Shown one piece after another: positions 26,639 to 35,192 of a DNA stretch of 64,000 bases. The stretch covers positions 1 to 64,000 of the forward strand of contig JAFTOU010000016.1 in NCBI GenBank assembly GCA_017463615.1. The letters run 5' to 3'. The position numbers and the translations under genes are program-made. Each line of letters starts with the position of its first letter. Position 1 is the stretch's first letter. The notes below the pieces were generated by a model. That model searched no databases, was not told where the DNA came from, and worked only from the letters and a program-made list of their open reading frames with translations. The stretch comes from Alistipes sp. GTDB taxonomy: Bacteria; Bacteroidota; Bacteroidia; Bacteroidales; Rikenellaceae.

Positions 26639-26965
26639 ATGAAACGATTTACCGCAAATATAATCATTGATGTGGTGATGCTGTTCTGCATCGCCATTAT
26701 CAGTTTTTCGGGCTTTTTGCTCAAGGAGGTGTGCCGCAGAGGTCAGACATTTATGGGACTCTCTCGCCGCGCGTGGAGCGACATCCACCTCTGGGCAAGC
26801 ATTGTGATACTCGTTCTGCTCATAGTGCATATTGTGCTGCACTGGAGCGCTATAGACAGCTTTTTCAAAAAGCATATCCCACATAACGCCGCGCGCTATG
26901 CACTCTACGCGCTATTTTTGGCACTCGCTTTGATAAGTACCATTCCGTGGTTATTTATTTTCTAA
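26639..26965 (+). CDS. DUF4405 cytochrome b-like membrane protein
   Basis: A 108-residue protein with three transmembrane helices (about 6-26, 44-64 and 82-104). Histidines in WSDIHLWASIVILVLLIVHI and VLHW lie in the second helix at the spacing seen in DUF4405 and b561-type haem-binding proteins, so it may carry a haem. The ATG at 26639 is used; an in-frame TTG lies 6 bases upstream. It starts a few bases after the NifX-like stop and is followed 12 bases later by rubredoxin, which suggests electron transfer between membrane and cytosol. Confidence 0.75.
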   Translation: MKRFTANIIIDVVMLFCIAIISFSGFLLKEVCRRGQTFMGLSRRAWSDIHLWASIVILVLLIVHIVLHWSAIDSFFKKHIPHNAARYALYALFLALALISTIPWLFIF

Positions 26966-26977
26966 TAGGCTAAAAGT

Positions 26978-27139
26978 ATGAAAAAGTATCGTTGTACAGT
27001 ATGCTCCTGGGTCTACGACCCAGAGATTGGTGACCCCGACAGCGGCATCGCCCCCGGCACCCCATTTGAGGACATCCCAGATGACTGGACCTGCCCCCTC
27101 TGCGGCGTCGGCAAAGAGGACTTCGTAGCGGAGGAGTAG
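26978..27139 (+). CDS. Rubredoxin
   Basis: A 53-residue rubredoxin, of the usual length. The four iron ligands sit in two CxxC motifs: C6-x-x-C9 ([11 protein letters not shown]) and C39-x-x-C42 (TCPLCGVG). The family-specific [24 protein letters not shown] and the C-terminal acidic tail are all present. It is the third gene of a redox operon with a NifX-like and a DUF4405 protein. Rubredoxin passes single electrons, typically in oxygen or peroxide detoxification in anaerobes; the partner here is not visible. Confidence 0.95.
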   Translation: MKKYRCTVCSWVYDPEIGDPDSGIAPGTPFEDIPDDWTCPLCGVGKEDFVAEE

Positions 27140-27143
27140 CGTT

Positions 27144-27180
27144 GTTGGCTATTGGCTATTGGCTATTGGCTTTTCAGAGG
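27144..27180 (+). repeat. Heptameric GGCTATT tandem array
   Basis: Four consecutive GGCTATT-type units (TTGGCTATTGGCTATTGGC and onward) end in TTTTCAGAGG. The same unit recurs in the gaps at about 41182, 43077, 58085 and 63297. It begins 5 bases after the rubredoxin stop. Confidence 0.8.
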
Positions 27181-27187
27181 AATTTTT

Positions 27188-27295
27188 TATTAAGGGTTAT
27201 TAAAGAGTATTAAGGGCTACTAATGGTCGCGGAACGCGACGCTACGCAGTACAAAAGTTTGCGCTACCCTTAGTAGTCCTTAATAACCCTTAATA
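27188..27295. repeat. Large imperfect inverted repeat
   Basis: The left arm (27188-27222) contains TATTAAGGGTTATTAA and CTACTAA; the right arm (27270-27295) is its complement, ending CTTAATAACCCTTAATA. The left arm has an extra ATTAAGGG copy. The centre holds a small GTCGCG-GAA-CGCGAC hairpin. Together with the neighbouring array and the structured element it fills the 322-base gap after rubredoxin; no gene is present. It may end transcription of the redox operon. Confidence 0.6.
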
Positions 27296-27332
27296 TATCG
27301 CTACGGATAGCACCTCAGACTCTTTCTTGCAC

Positions 27333-27464
27333 AATTTTGGTGTCAAAATGCGGTAGTAGGCGTACATCGTGCAAAAAAGTAGCATCGGATAGTACTAAAA
27401 GCGTACAGCCGATGCTACTTTTTAAGGGATGTGCGGCTAATGCCGTATTTTCACGCCAAAATTA
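27333..27464 (+). ncRNA. Structured repeat element, copy A (probable RNA)
   Basis: A 132-base extended hairpin. The outer helix pairs ATTTTGGTGT with ACGCCAAAAT and AAAATGCGG with CCGTATTTT; an inner helix pairs GTACATC with GATGTGC; the apical helix pairs GTAGCATCGG with CCGATGCTAC around a GTAC...GTAC loop. Copy B at 50088-50217 has the same loops but different helix sequences. The mismatched positions pair as G-U only if the plus strand is the RNA. The last three bases are the reversed stop codon of the minus-strand acyl-CoA synthetase gene, as in copy B. The apical stem with T-runs could also end transcription in both directions. Confidence 0.6.
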
Positions 27465-29102
27465 GTCCTTTTTCTTGCCGCGGCCGTCATATAGGAATCT
27501 GCGAATCTTCTTGGATGGCGTCTTAACAAACTCCTCCTCTTCCTCTACGACTTCGGTGATGCGGGAGTTGCGGTTTACCTTGGAGTTGATCCACTGCTTG
27601 ATATCCTCCATAATCTCGTCGCGAACCTTGGACCACTCCTCCTTCTTCTCCTCAAGGTCATCCATAAGCTCCTCATAGCGAGCCTTGATAGCCTCCATAT
27701 CAAAGTTTACGAGTGCGACAAGGTGACCCTCGTGCTCGGTAACCAGAGACTCGTTGATAAAGACATGCTGGTTGAGCACGCTCTCAATATCCTCTGGGTA
27801 GATATTCTCGCCACTTGGGCCGAGAATCATATTCTTCAGGCGACCCTTGATATAGAGCCAGCCGTCCTTATCAAAGCATGCCAGGTCGCCAGTGCGGAAC
27901 CAACCATCCTCGGTAAATACAGCCGCGGTAGCCTCTGGGTTCTTGTAGTAGCCGACCATCTGGCTTGGGCTCTTGACAACAAGCTCGCCAATGCCCTCCT
28001 CGTTAGGGTTCTCAATACGACCCTCAACGCCCTGAAGCAGTGGACCTGTAGAGCCGAGGCGGAGCATACCATCCACAGCACCCGCAAGCAGCGGAGCAGT
28101 CTCGGTAAGGCCATAGCCGATATCGTAGATGAACTTAGCGTCAAGCAGGAACTGCTCCACAGTAGAGTCCAACTTCGCACCGCCGATACCGAAGAAGCGG
28201 ACACGACCGCCGAAGGTCTTAGTAAGGGTCTTACCAGCCACGCGGTGGAGCATCTTGCGGATAAAGCCTACGCCATAGAGCGTGCGCATAACGGCGTTAG
28301 AGGTGAACTTCTTAAGCACAGCGCCGCGATAGATCTTCTCAATAATAAGCGGCACGGTGAGCATAATTGTCGGGCGAACCTCCTTGAGTGCCGGCAGCAG
28401 CGTAGATACGGTCGGAGCCTTATCCAGATAGACCACATGGCTACCGTGATAGAAGGCAAGAATAAGGCCGATAGTACACTCATAGGTGTGTGCCAGAGGC
28501 AGCACAGAGAGGAAAATATCGGTCTCGTAGACCATAAAGAGCTTGTCAATCATCCAGAGCTGCGAGCAGAGGTTGTAGTGGGTAAGCATCACGCCCTTAG
28601 GCTGCGAAGTTGTACCCGAGGTGTAGATGATAGCAGCCAAATCGTCAGGCTTTGGCAGAGCGGTAGAGCCATTGCCACCCTTGACATTCTGAGAGATAAC
28701 GCCCAGATTCTTCGTACGCACAACAAGGTGCAGCTTATCGGCAGTCTGCTTAGAGAGCTTGGAGAAGAGGCGGTCTGAAACAAAGAGAGCCTTGGTCTCC
28801 GAGTGCTCTACAATACGGTCAATATCCTCCGATGTGAAGTCGGGCATAATTGGCACAACTACATAGCCTGCCGAGGTGATTGCAAAGTATGCCACGCCCC
28901 AGTTTGGCACGCTACTACTCAAAATTGCTACGCGATCGCCTGGGTGAATGTCGGCATCTATAAGCATTGACTGAATCTGCTCAATGCGCTTGCCAACCTC
29001 GCTATAAGTTACCTCGGCGCCACGCCATAATGAAAAGGCAGTACGAGTAGAAAACTTCTTCAAGCTGTTCTGAAGAACCTCGTACAATGTCGTTAAGTTC
29101 AT
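27462..29102 (-). CDS. Long-chain fatty acid-CoA ligase (AMP-binding enzyme)
   Basis: A 546-residue adenylate-forming enzyme. The P-loop-like motif is IIYTSGTTSQPKGVMLTH, the A4/A5 motifs are at FGIGGAKLD and YGLTETAPLL, and the A7-A8 hinge is GWFRTGDLACFDKDGWLYIKGRLKN. The C-terminal catalytic Lys lies in the KTPSKKIRR tail. It activates a fatty acid with ATP and CoA at the cytosolic side of the membrane. A -7-type box (TAAATTTG on the minus strand, 29182-29189) lies about 80 bases upstream. Its stop codon coincides with the edge of the structured element at 27333-27464. Confidence 0.92.
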   Translation of the reverse strand: MNLTTLYEVLQNSLKKFSTRTAFSLWRGAEVTYSEVGKRIEQIQSMLIDADIHPGDRVAILSSSVPNWGVAYFAITSAGYVVVPIMPDFTSEDIDRIVEHSETKALFVSDRLFSKLSKQTADKLHLVVRTKNLGVISQNVKGGNGSTALPKPDDLAAIIYTSGTTSQPKGVMLTHYNLCSQLWMIDKLFMVYETDIFLSVLPLAHTYECTIGLILAFYHGSHVVYLDKAPTVSTLLPALKEVRPTIMLTVPLIIEKIYRGAVLKKFTSNAVMRTLYGVGFIRKMLHRVAGKTLTKTFGGRVRFFGIGGAKLDSTVEQFLLDAKFIYDIGYGLTETAPLLAGAVDGMLRLGSTGPLLQGVEGRIENPNEEGIGELVVKSPSQMVGYYKNPEATAAVFTEDGWFRTGDLACFDKDGWLYIKGRLKNMILGPSGENIYPEDIESVLNQHVFINESLVTEHEGHLVALVNFDMEAIKARYEELMDDLEEKKEEWSKVRDEIMEDIKQWINSKVNRNSRITEVVEEEEEFVKTPSKKIRRFLYDGRGKKKD

Positions 29103-29235
29103 TTCCTAAATATTTAATTTACACTTACTTATGGAAGTTATCTTATTGATAATCAATAAAAAACAACCGTTCTCTTCTTTGCAAATTTAAGGTTTTTTTA
29201 ATAAAAAATACTATTTTTGGCAAAAATTTACACCT

Positions 29236-30132
29236 ATGCTACATCTGTCGCAAATAAAATCGGCTGCCATAAGCGCGGGATTTGACCTCTACGGAGTTGC
29301 CAAATGTCAAAATTTAGCTGCCGACCGAGCCTTTCTTGAGCAGTGGTTAGAGGCGGGATATGGCGCGGGGCTATCCTACCTTGAGCGCAACATCCACAAG
29401 CGCGCCGATGCCTCGTTGCTCGTAGAGGGGGCTAAGACGGTCGTCGTCTGCGCCGTAGCCTACAAAAACCGCTTCAGCGGAACATACCCCAGCCATTGCC
29501 GACAGAAGATAGCCTCCTACGCCACCACCGTAGACTACCACACCACTATAAAGCAGATGTTGCAACAACTATGCACCACCCTCAAGCAGCAGTGCCCTAC
29601 CCTATCGGGTCGCGTATTTACCGACTCCGCACCGATATTTGAGAAGCGATATGCCGTAGAGGCAGGCTTGGGATGGATAGGTCGCCAATCGCTGCTCGTA
29701 ACGCCCCAATTTGGAACATTCGTGCTCCTCGGCGTCGCCGTGCTGACAGAGGAGTGCGACAGCTACGACACGCCCCTGCAGAGCGTCGGCTGTGGCGAGT
29801 GCCGCCGCTGCATAGAGGCGTGCCCCAATAACGCAGTGATAGACAGACACATAGACACCCGCCGCTGTATCTCTCGCCTAACTATTGAGCGCGGCTCAGA
29901 GAGCAACACCACCCCACTCCACGGCTGGATATTCGGCTGCGACAGCTGCCAGAGCTGCTGCCCCTACAACGCCAACGCGCCAATAGCCACCAACCCCCTC
30001 TTCGCCCCAACCTTTGACCCCCCCCAGACAGATTGGCAAAAGATGAGCGAAGCAGACTTCACAGCCCACTTCGCCCAAACACCCCTCTCCCGCACAACCC
30101 TTGAACGGATAAGGGAGAATATGGAGGAGTAA
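29236..30132 (+). CDS. queG: Epoxyqueuosine reductase
   Basis: A 298-residue cobalamin- and iron-sulphur-dependent enzyme for the last step of queuosine synthesis in tRNA. Two 4Fe-4S clusters are signalled by CGECRRCIEACPNNAV and CDSCQSCCPYN; DTRRCISRLTIE and GWIFGCDSCQ are family signatures. The N-terminal FDLYGVAKC and ERNIHKRADA regions fit. It is slightly shorter than the E. coli enzyme, without a C-terminal HEAT extension, as is usual for Bacteroidetes. Its stop abuts the stop of the convergent WecA-like gene with no intervening base. Confidence 0.93.
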   Translation: MLHLSQIKSAAISAGFDLYGVAKCQNLAADRAFLEQWLEAGYGAGLSYLERNIHKRADASLLVEGAKTVVVCAVAYKNRFSGTYPSHCRQKIASYATTVDYHTTIKQMLQQLCTTLKQQCPTLSGRVFTDSAPIFEKRYAVEAGLGWIGRQSLLVTPQFGTFVLLGVAVLTEECDSYDTPLQSVGCGECRRCIEACPNNAVIDRHIDTRRCISRLTIERGSESNTTPLHGWIFGCDSCQSCCPYNANAPIATNPLFAPTFDPPQTDWQKMSEADFTAHFAQTPLSRTTLERIRENMEE

Positions 30133-31098
30133 CTACTCGCGCGAGACGAGATATTGTTCGTGCAGATGGTAATATCGGCGCATAAAGAGTAGATATGCCA
30201 CACAGAGCAGCAACAGCACCGCCCAGAAATAGAGCCACTTACTCACAGGCAGATATATTGCGCCAAGTGAAATAGCAAGTTGCAGGAGTGCATACAGACC
30301 GGCTACAACGGTATGAGGAACGCCCAACTCATTGACCATCAGCTGATAGGCGTGCTTACGGTGGGCCTTAAAGATATTCTCACGCAGCAGTAGTCGGTGC
30401 ACAATAGTAAGCACACTATCCACGCCATAAACCACCAGAAATACAAGGTACCACAGCTCTCCACTCTGCACGACAAGGCTTCCCAGTACAAAAAGTACGA
30501 TATAGGCGATACCTATAGCACCCACATCGCCAGCAAAGCACTTAGCCTTAGTGCGGAAGTTGAAAAAGCAGAAAACCACCAGCGAGAGCATCGCCACATA
30601 TATCAGATTTTGGTCCACAAAGGCGAGGTGGTAGTTCAGTAGCGCCAATGGAGCTAAAACGGCCAAAGAGTAGCCACCCGTAATGCCATTTATACCATCC
30701 ATAAAGTTGTAGGCATTGATTATACCTGTGCACACAACCCAAGCCAGGAGTATCCACAGCCACATCTGGGTAGTAAGTATGCCCCACTGATAGAACATCA
30801 GCAACATAGCCACAAAGTGCACCACAATACGATATCTATTTGGTACAGAGTGAATATCATCCACAAAGCTAATACCTGCAATAAGGGTCAGTCCCAGCAG
30901 AAACCAGCCATACTCAAACCCAAAGATTGCCGCATAGAGCCAAGCGCCGAAGAGGAAGACTACACCTCCGCCTCGTAGGGTGATACTCTTATGAGAGCTA
31001 CGCTGATTGGGCTTATCAATAATATTAAACCTATCAGCGACCTTGAAATATACCACCTCAAGCAGAAGTAGCAGAGCAAAAATTATCACATAGTCCAT
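30133..31098 (-). CDS. WecA/MraY-type undecaprenyl-phosphate sugar-1-phosphate transferase
   Basis: A 321-residue polytopic membrane protein with about ten helices. Family motifs are FVDDIHSVPNRYRI (the DDxxD metal site), NAYNFMDGINGITGG and FAGDVGAIGIAY; the basic HRKHAYQLM near the C-terminus fits the HxH-type loop. It would load GlcNAc-1-P or a related amino sugar phosphate onto undecaprenyl phosphate, starting each repeat unit of the polysaccharide made by this locus. It is the last gene of the locus, 3 bases after a sugar epimerase or reductase, a pairing seen in other O-antigen clusters. Confidence 0.9.
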   Translation of the reverse strand: MDYVIIFALLLLLEVVYFKVADRFNIIDKPNQRSSHKSITLRGGGVVFLFGAWLYAAIFGFEYGWFLLGLTLIAGISFVDDIHSVPNRYRIVVHFVAMLLMFYQWGILTTQMWLWILLAWVVCTGIINAYNFMDGINGITGGYSLAVLAPLALLNYHLAFVDQNLIYVAMLSLVVFCFFNFRTKAKCFAGDVGAIGIAYIVLFVLGSLVVQSGELWYLVFLVVYGVDSVLTIVHRLLLRENIFKAHRKHAYQLMVNELGVPHTVVAGLYALLQLAISLGAIYLPVSKWLYFWAVLLLLCVAYLLFMRRYYHLHEQYLVSRE

Positions 31099-31101
31099 AA
31101 G

Positions 31102-32001
31102 CTATCTAATCTTGAAGTTACTAATCACATCTGTCGGCTGCCAATTCAATGCATCCTTTATTCTCCTATTGCTAAAGGTCAGCGACTGGGTTATCTTTGC
31201 CAGTTTATCCGAGTTTATCGGTGCTCGGCGACCCATCATATTGCCCACAAAAGCCAAACAACGGGCAAACCACATAGGTATAGAGAGTGGCAGTCGCTTC
31301 CCAAGCTGAGAACTGATAGTTCGCTCAAGTTCTCTGAATGTCGGCTGGCTATCATCGCACACATTAAAGACTCCGCCCCGCTCTGCCAGCAGGGGTACTA
31401 AGGTTGCAATATCCTGCACCATCAGCACGCTCTTGCGAGCTGCTCCTGCGCCAATGCTCAGGTATCTACCCGTAGCAATTCCCTTTATCATCGCACCCAG
31501 ATTGCCTGGGGGATTTGGCCCAGCAATAAGCGACGGGCGAATGATGCTCAGTGTAACACCGCGCTCCGCGCACCAATCGGTCAGATAGCGCTCTGCCATA
31601 ATCTTACTCTTAGCGTATGGGCTTGTGCCACTGAGCGGAGCATCCTCAGAGATATCCTCGCCAGCCTCTAAGCCATAGACAGCAACGGTACTTATAAATA
31701 TAAACGCCTTGGGGCATCCTACCGCCTCTAATGCCTTGCATAGATTAACAGTACCCCCATAATTGACATCATAGAATGCCTGACACTCCGCCTCCGTCTT
31801 AGGAACAAAATGAGCCTTCCCTGCAGCGTGCAGTACCACATCAAAGGGTTTTGTGAAGGAGGGTGACTCCAAAGCCAAATTGGCTTTGATATCATCACTA
31901 TCAGCAAGACCTATGGTTGTTATCTGATAGTGCTCTTCCAGCATAGGCTTTATATTCTGTCCCAAAAAGCCCGAAGCGCCCGTAAAAAGTAGTTGCATCA
32001 T
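31102..32001 (-). CDS. NAD-dependent sugar epimerase/reductase (SDR family)
   Basis: A 299-residue extended short-chain dehydrogenase. The nucleotide-binding motif is TGASGFLGQN; the catalytic pair lies in SPYAKSKIMAERYL (YxxxK), with a Ser in FISTVAVYG. The shape resembles WbpV/WcfR-neighbour proteins that reduce or epimerise UDP-4-keto-6-deoxy-HexNAc before a WecA-type transferase acts. No dehydratase is present in the window, so the precise reaction is open. The alternative ATG one codon later overlaps the upstream stop (31998). Confidence 0.8.
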   Translation of the reverse strand: MMQLLFTGASGFLGQNIKPMLEEHYQITTIGLADSDDIKANLALESPSFTKPFDVVLHAAGKAHFVPKTEAECQAFYDVNYGGTVNLCKALEAVGCPKAFIFISTVAVYGLEAGEDISEDAPLSGTSPYAKSKIMAERYLTDWCAERGVTLSIIRPSLIAGPNPPGNLGAMIKGIATGRYLSIGAGAARKSVLMVQDIATLVPLLAERGGVFNVCDDSQPTFRELERTISSQLGKRLPLSIPMWFARCLAFVGNMMGRRAPINSDKLAKITQSLTFSNRRIKDALNWQPTDVISNFKIR

Positions 32002-33134
32002 AAATACAATTTTTCAATCTCCTCCCAGATTTTCTGCTGACGGAAGGAGGAGGTAACAAACTCGCGTCCCCCTACGCCCAACTCTGTACACAGCTGACGA
32101 TGGTTATAGAGGTGCTCCAAAACACCTGCGATATCCTCAACATCGTGACTCACAAACAAGCCCGTACGCCCCTCCACAATCGCATCTACGCAACCTGTAA
32201 CCCTTGTTGTCACCACAGGCAGCGACATAGCCGACGCCTCTAATGCAGAGGTAGGAAAGCCCTCGCGATATGACGGAAGAATAAAGATATTCATCAAGGC
32301 ATAATAGCGATGTATATCCCTATTTTCTACCGCTCCCGTAAAGATGATATTATCGTTTTCCAGAATCTGACTCACAACATCCTCGGGCAGAGCATCGCGC
32401 TGCTCCAGCACACCGACAAGCAGCAGTTTCACCCCGCTGCATCGCTCAGCAAAGAGTTTAAATGCCGCCACAAGCTCTACAATTCCCTTATCCTTCACCA
32501 AACGGCCCGTAAAACCGACAACAAAGTCGTCTGCCGAGATATTCAACTCCCTCCTCAGTGCATCCACCTCTGCCACAGCGATGTTATCCCTACAGAAACG
32601 CTCTGTATTCACGCCATTACAGGTACCACAGCAGAGGAGCGTCTGCTTATGTGCGGGATTAAGGCCATCCTCAACACTCTGCTTGCTGACCGATGGACTG
32701 ACACTGACAATCTTGGTTGCGAGCCGAGAGGTCAATCTATCCAGAAACATCAGCAGCTTACGCTTAAAGCCCGTAGCAGTCTGATATACAAGCCCGTGAC
32801 GGAAATATATCCTCTTTGGCACACGAGTAATATATGCAGCAATCATCGCCAGTAATGCCCCCTTGGGCGTATGCCCCACAACAATATCAATCCGCTGCTG
32901 CCTGATATAACGACAGATCCCCCACAACGCCCTCAAATCAGAGAGAATAGATATTTTTCGCTCAATACACTCTGTGTGATACTCAAACCCATACTGCTGA
33001 GCCAGTGCCTCCAAATTATCATCTGGACTGCATACCACATACTCCCGATACCCCTTACCAAGAAAATATCGCACCTGCTCCCCTATAAAATAGGGCAACG
33101 AAAACGAAACACACACCACATGAAGAATGTTCAT
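31998..33134 (-). CDS. Glycosyltransferase family 4 protein
   Basis: A 378-residue GT-B fold enzyme. The N-terminal acceptor domain begins MNILHVVCVSF; the donor-domain signature is VVGFTGRLVKDKGIVELVAAF followed by LPSYREGFPTSALEASAMSLPVVTT, with the E-x7-E motif of family 4. It acts at the cytosolic face of the membrane to extend the lipid-linked repeat unit. The stop overlaps the start of the epimerase gene by 4 bases, which indicates coupling within the locus. The sugar donor is unknown. Confidence 0.87.
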   Translation of the reverse strand: MNILHVVCVSFSLPYFIGEQVRYFLGKGYREYVVCSPDDNLEALAQQYGFEYHTECIERKISILSDLRALWGICRYIRQQRIDIVVGHTPKGALLAMIAAYITRVPKRIYFRHGLVYQTATGFKRKLLMFLDRLTSRLATKIVSVSPSVSKQSVEDGLNPAHKQTLLCCGTCNGVNTERFCRDNIAVAEVDALRRELNISADDFVVGFTGRLVKDKGIVELVAAFKLFAERCSGVKLLLVGVLEQRDALPEDVVSQILENDNIIFTGAVENRDIHRYYALMNIFILPSYREGFPTSALEASAMSLPVVTTRVTGCVDAIVEGRTGLFVSHDVEDIAGVLEHLYNHRQLCTELGVGGREFVTSSFRQQKIWEEIEKLYL

Positions 33135-33144
33135 AGCTGCGCAA

Positions 33145-34290
33145 TTACTTATTACTCTCTAAAACTGAGACAAAAAACTTATTCCTCCGCATATCTAAAA
33201 TAGCGCGGTCATACCTTTGAGCCGTGGAAAAATTCCGTTTTGACGCCTCAATTCGTCTCTGCAGCGAGAAGTCCTTTATCTTCTCACAAAGAGATGCTAC
33301 ATCCTCTGGCTGATATAGATACTCTGTCGGCAGCAACTCTGGAATACCCGCCACATCTGTACCTAAAGCGGGACAACCCATGCTCATTGCCTCTATCAGT
33401 GCACGCGGCAACCCTTCCTGCTTGGATGGTTGTATGTATATATCTACCTGCTCCAACTGTTCAAGCACCTTACCTCGTGGAATCATCCCTAAAAAGTGGA
33501 CGCTATCTGCAACATTATATCTATGCGCAAGGTCTCTGAGGTATGTTGCATCTCCACCTCCGGCAAGATAGTAATGGCACACTATATTTTCACGCTTTAG
33601 ACGAGATATAGCCTCTATTACATATTGCTGCCCCTTATACTTCACATTTACGGCCGCACTTGTCATCAAGTTGATATGGTCTGTATCTCGCGACAAGAAC
33701 ACCTCTTTGCTCTTCAATACCTCATCATTGCCAGTATCTATGCAGACATTTGAGCAAGCAATACTCTGACCTTTTGTCGGATAACGACCCTGCAGAAAAC
33801 GCTCTGTTACATAAAACACATAAGGGGCCTCTTTTACAGTCTTTCGCATCTCTAAAAAAGAGAGCGGTGCCATCAATTTACCCTTCCAATTGTAATTCCA
33901 TAGCGCATCCCAAATACACCCCACGCAACCAACTATATACTTTATACGATTCTGGCGTGCGATTGATATTGCAACATTGCCAGTATATGATGGCAGATGG
34001 CAAATCAACAAATCGCTTCCAGAGATTGCATTTTCCATCTGCCGTTTATAGTAGCCTTTACGGAAAAATCTGTTTATAATGGTATTTGGTTTATCAAGTA
34101 TAACCACCATATCGCTACTCTGTATATCAATCTTCGTCGCACTCGGGTTATCTACCTGTTTGCCATAACAAAAGATGGTCAGACTTCCATAACGATGATA
34201 CCTATCCACAAATGTACTCAACTCGTTATGAAAAAACTCACCATTTGCGCAATTTACCACATGCTCCGTAACCAATACTACCCTACTCAT
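33145..34290 (-). CDS. Glycosyltransferase (GT-B fold)
   Basis: A 381-residue glycosyltransferase. The C-terminal donor domain has the signature IYIQPSKQEGLPRALIEAMSMGCPALGTDVAG, with the family 4-type EGLPRALIEAM core, and a preceding VHFLGMIPRGKVLEQL. The N-terminal part (LVTEHVVNCANGEF) is less conserved. It lies 10 bases upstream of another glycosyltransferase gene and overlaps the stop of the gene before it by 4 bases, consistent with one repeat-unit assembly line. Donor and acceptor cannot be predicted. Confidence 0.85.
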   Translation of the reverse strand: MSRVVLVTEHVVNCANGEFFHNELSTFVDRYHRYGSLTIFCYGKQVDNPSATKIDIQSSDMVVILDKPNTIINRFFRKGYYKRQMENAISGSDLLICHLPSYTGNVAISIARQNRIKYIVGCVGCIWDALWNYNWKGKLMAPLSFLEMRKTVKEAPYVFYVTERFLQGRYPTKGQSIACSNVCIDTGNDEVLKSKEVFLSRDTDHINLMTSAAVNVKYKGQQYVIEAISRLKRENIVCHYYLAGGGDATYLRDLAHRYNVADSVHFLGMIPRGKVLEQLEQVDIYIQPSKQEGLPRALIEAMSMGCPALGTDVAGIPELLPTEYLYQPEDVASLCEKIKDFSLQRRIEASKRNFSTAQRYDRAILDMRRNKFFVSVLESNK

Positions 34291-35189
34291 AATTCCGATT
34301 CAACAAAAGTTAAAAAACTATCAACCGTAGCTACCATATCATTTCTCGCCTCAGTATACTCTACCACACCGTTGTTAAAAATTATCAGTCCCTTACCATA
34401 TACAGCGGCCTCCCAAGAGCGAAGTGTACGACCAACTGCTCCGCTTTGCAGAATCTCAACCACAGCCTTCGACTTTACAATATGCTGCAAATTCTCGGCA
34501 TAAGACATACGATGTATATAGTGCAGTCCTGCGTCATTGCGTCTATCCGATTTAGGCACTCCAGTAATATAGAAATCGCACTTAAGACCTTGCGCTGTAA
34601 GTACATCGTAGGCATCGTATATATGTTTGAGTCTATCCTTTGCTGCACCCAGGAAGTAGGCATCGCACCCTGCAATGGCATCGTTAGGCGCAACATCCAC
34701 CTTTGAGTATACGGTAGGATGATATAACAGCCCATACTGTGCAGCATCATTCTGATCGTAGGAGATAACAACATCAAAGTAACGCTTAACCTCCTCTACA
34801 GATATATTTATATGTGTGCGCACAACATCCTGATAGAAGCAGACATACTTAGAGTCGGGATACATCTGCTTGAGATACTCTACAAGTCCATATTTTGCCA
34901 AATATGCCAGTCTGCCCGAGAATAGGAAACAGATAGGCTTATCGTTATCAAACTCGCCTGTAAAGTAGTACGGATTCCAGAGATTTTTGAATGGCAGGCG
35001 GATAACAGAGTTTATCTTTGATGACATGTGACACTTATGCACAAAATTCAGCACTGCTCCTCCATGCTGAGGATAGTTATCAATATAGCAAACATTTTCT
35101 GCTGACAACGCATCGTTCCAGGAGCTACGATAATAGTCCGCATCTGCCTGGAAAATCACGAAGTTATACATACCCTTACCAACCAACAT
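34287..35189 (-). CDS. Putative glycosyltransferase of the polysaccharide locus
   Basis: A 300-residue soluble protein resembling the short lipopolysaccharide-biosynthesis/CgeB-like transferases of Bacteroidales. Residues 180-290 show a GT-B donor-like half (AGCDAYFLGAAKDRLKHIYDA, then KSKAVVEILQSGAVGRTLRSWEAAVYGKGLI). A clear DxD or catalytic motif is lacking, so activity is inferred from fold-like pattern and context. MYNFVIF (ATG at 35171) is an alternative start. It lies between the polymerase and a family 4 glycosyltransferase. Confidence 0.65.
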   Translation of the reverse strand: MLVGKGMYNFVIFQADADYYRSSWNDALSAENVCYIDNYPQHGGAVLNFVHKCHMSSKINSVIRLPFKNLWNPYYFTGEFDNDKPICFLFSGRLAYLAKYGLVEYLKQMYPDSKYVCFYQDVVRTHINISVEEVKRYFDVVISYDQNDAAQYGLLYHPTVYSKVDVAPNDAIAGCDAYFLGAAKDRLKHIYDAYDVLTAQGLKCDFYITGVPKSDRRNDAGLHYIHRMSYAENLQHIVKSKAVVEILQSGAVGRTLRSWEAAVYGKGLIIFNNGVVEYTEARNDMVATVDSFLTFVESEL

Positions 35190-35192
35190 AAC

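Noticed and set aside
27723-28778. A 351-residue open frame opposite the acyl-CoA synthetase
   Set aside because: It is an antisense shadow of a conserved adenylate-forming enzyme; no domain or start signal.
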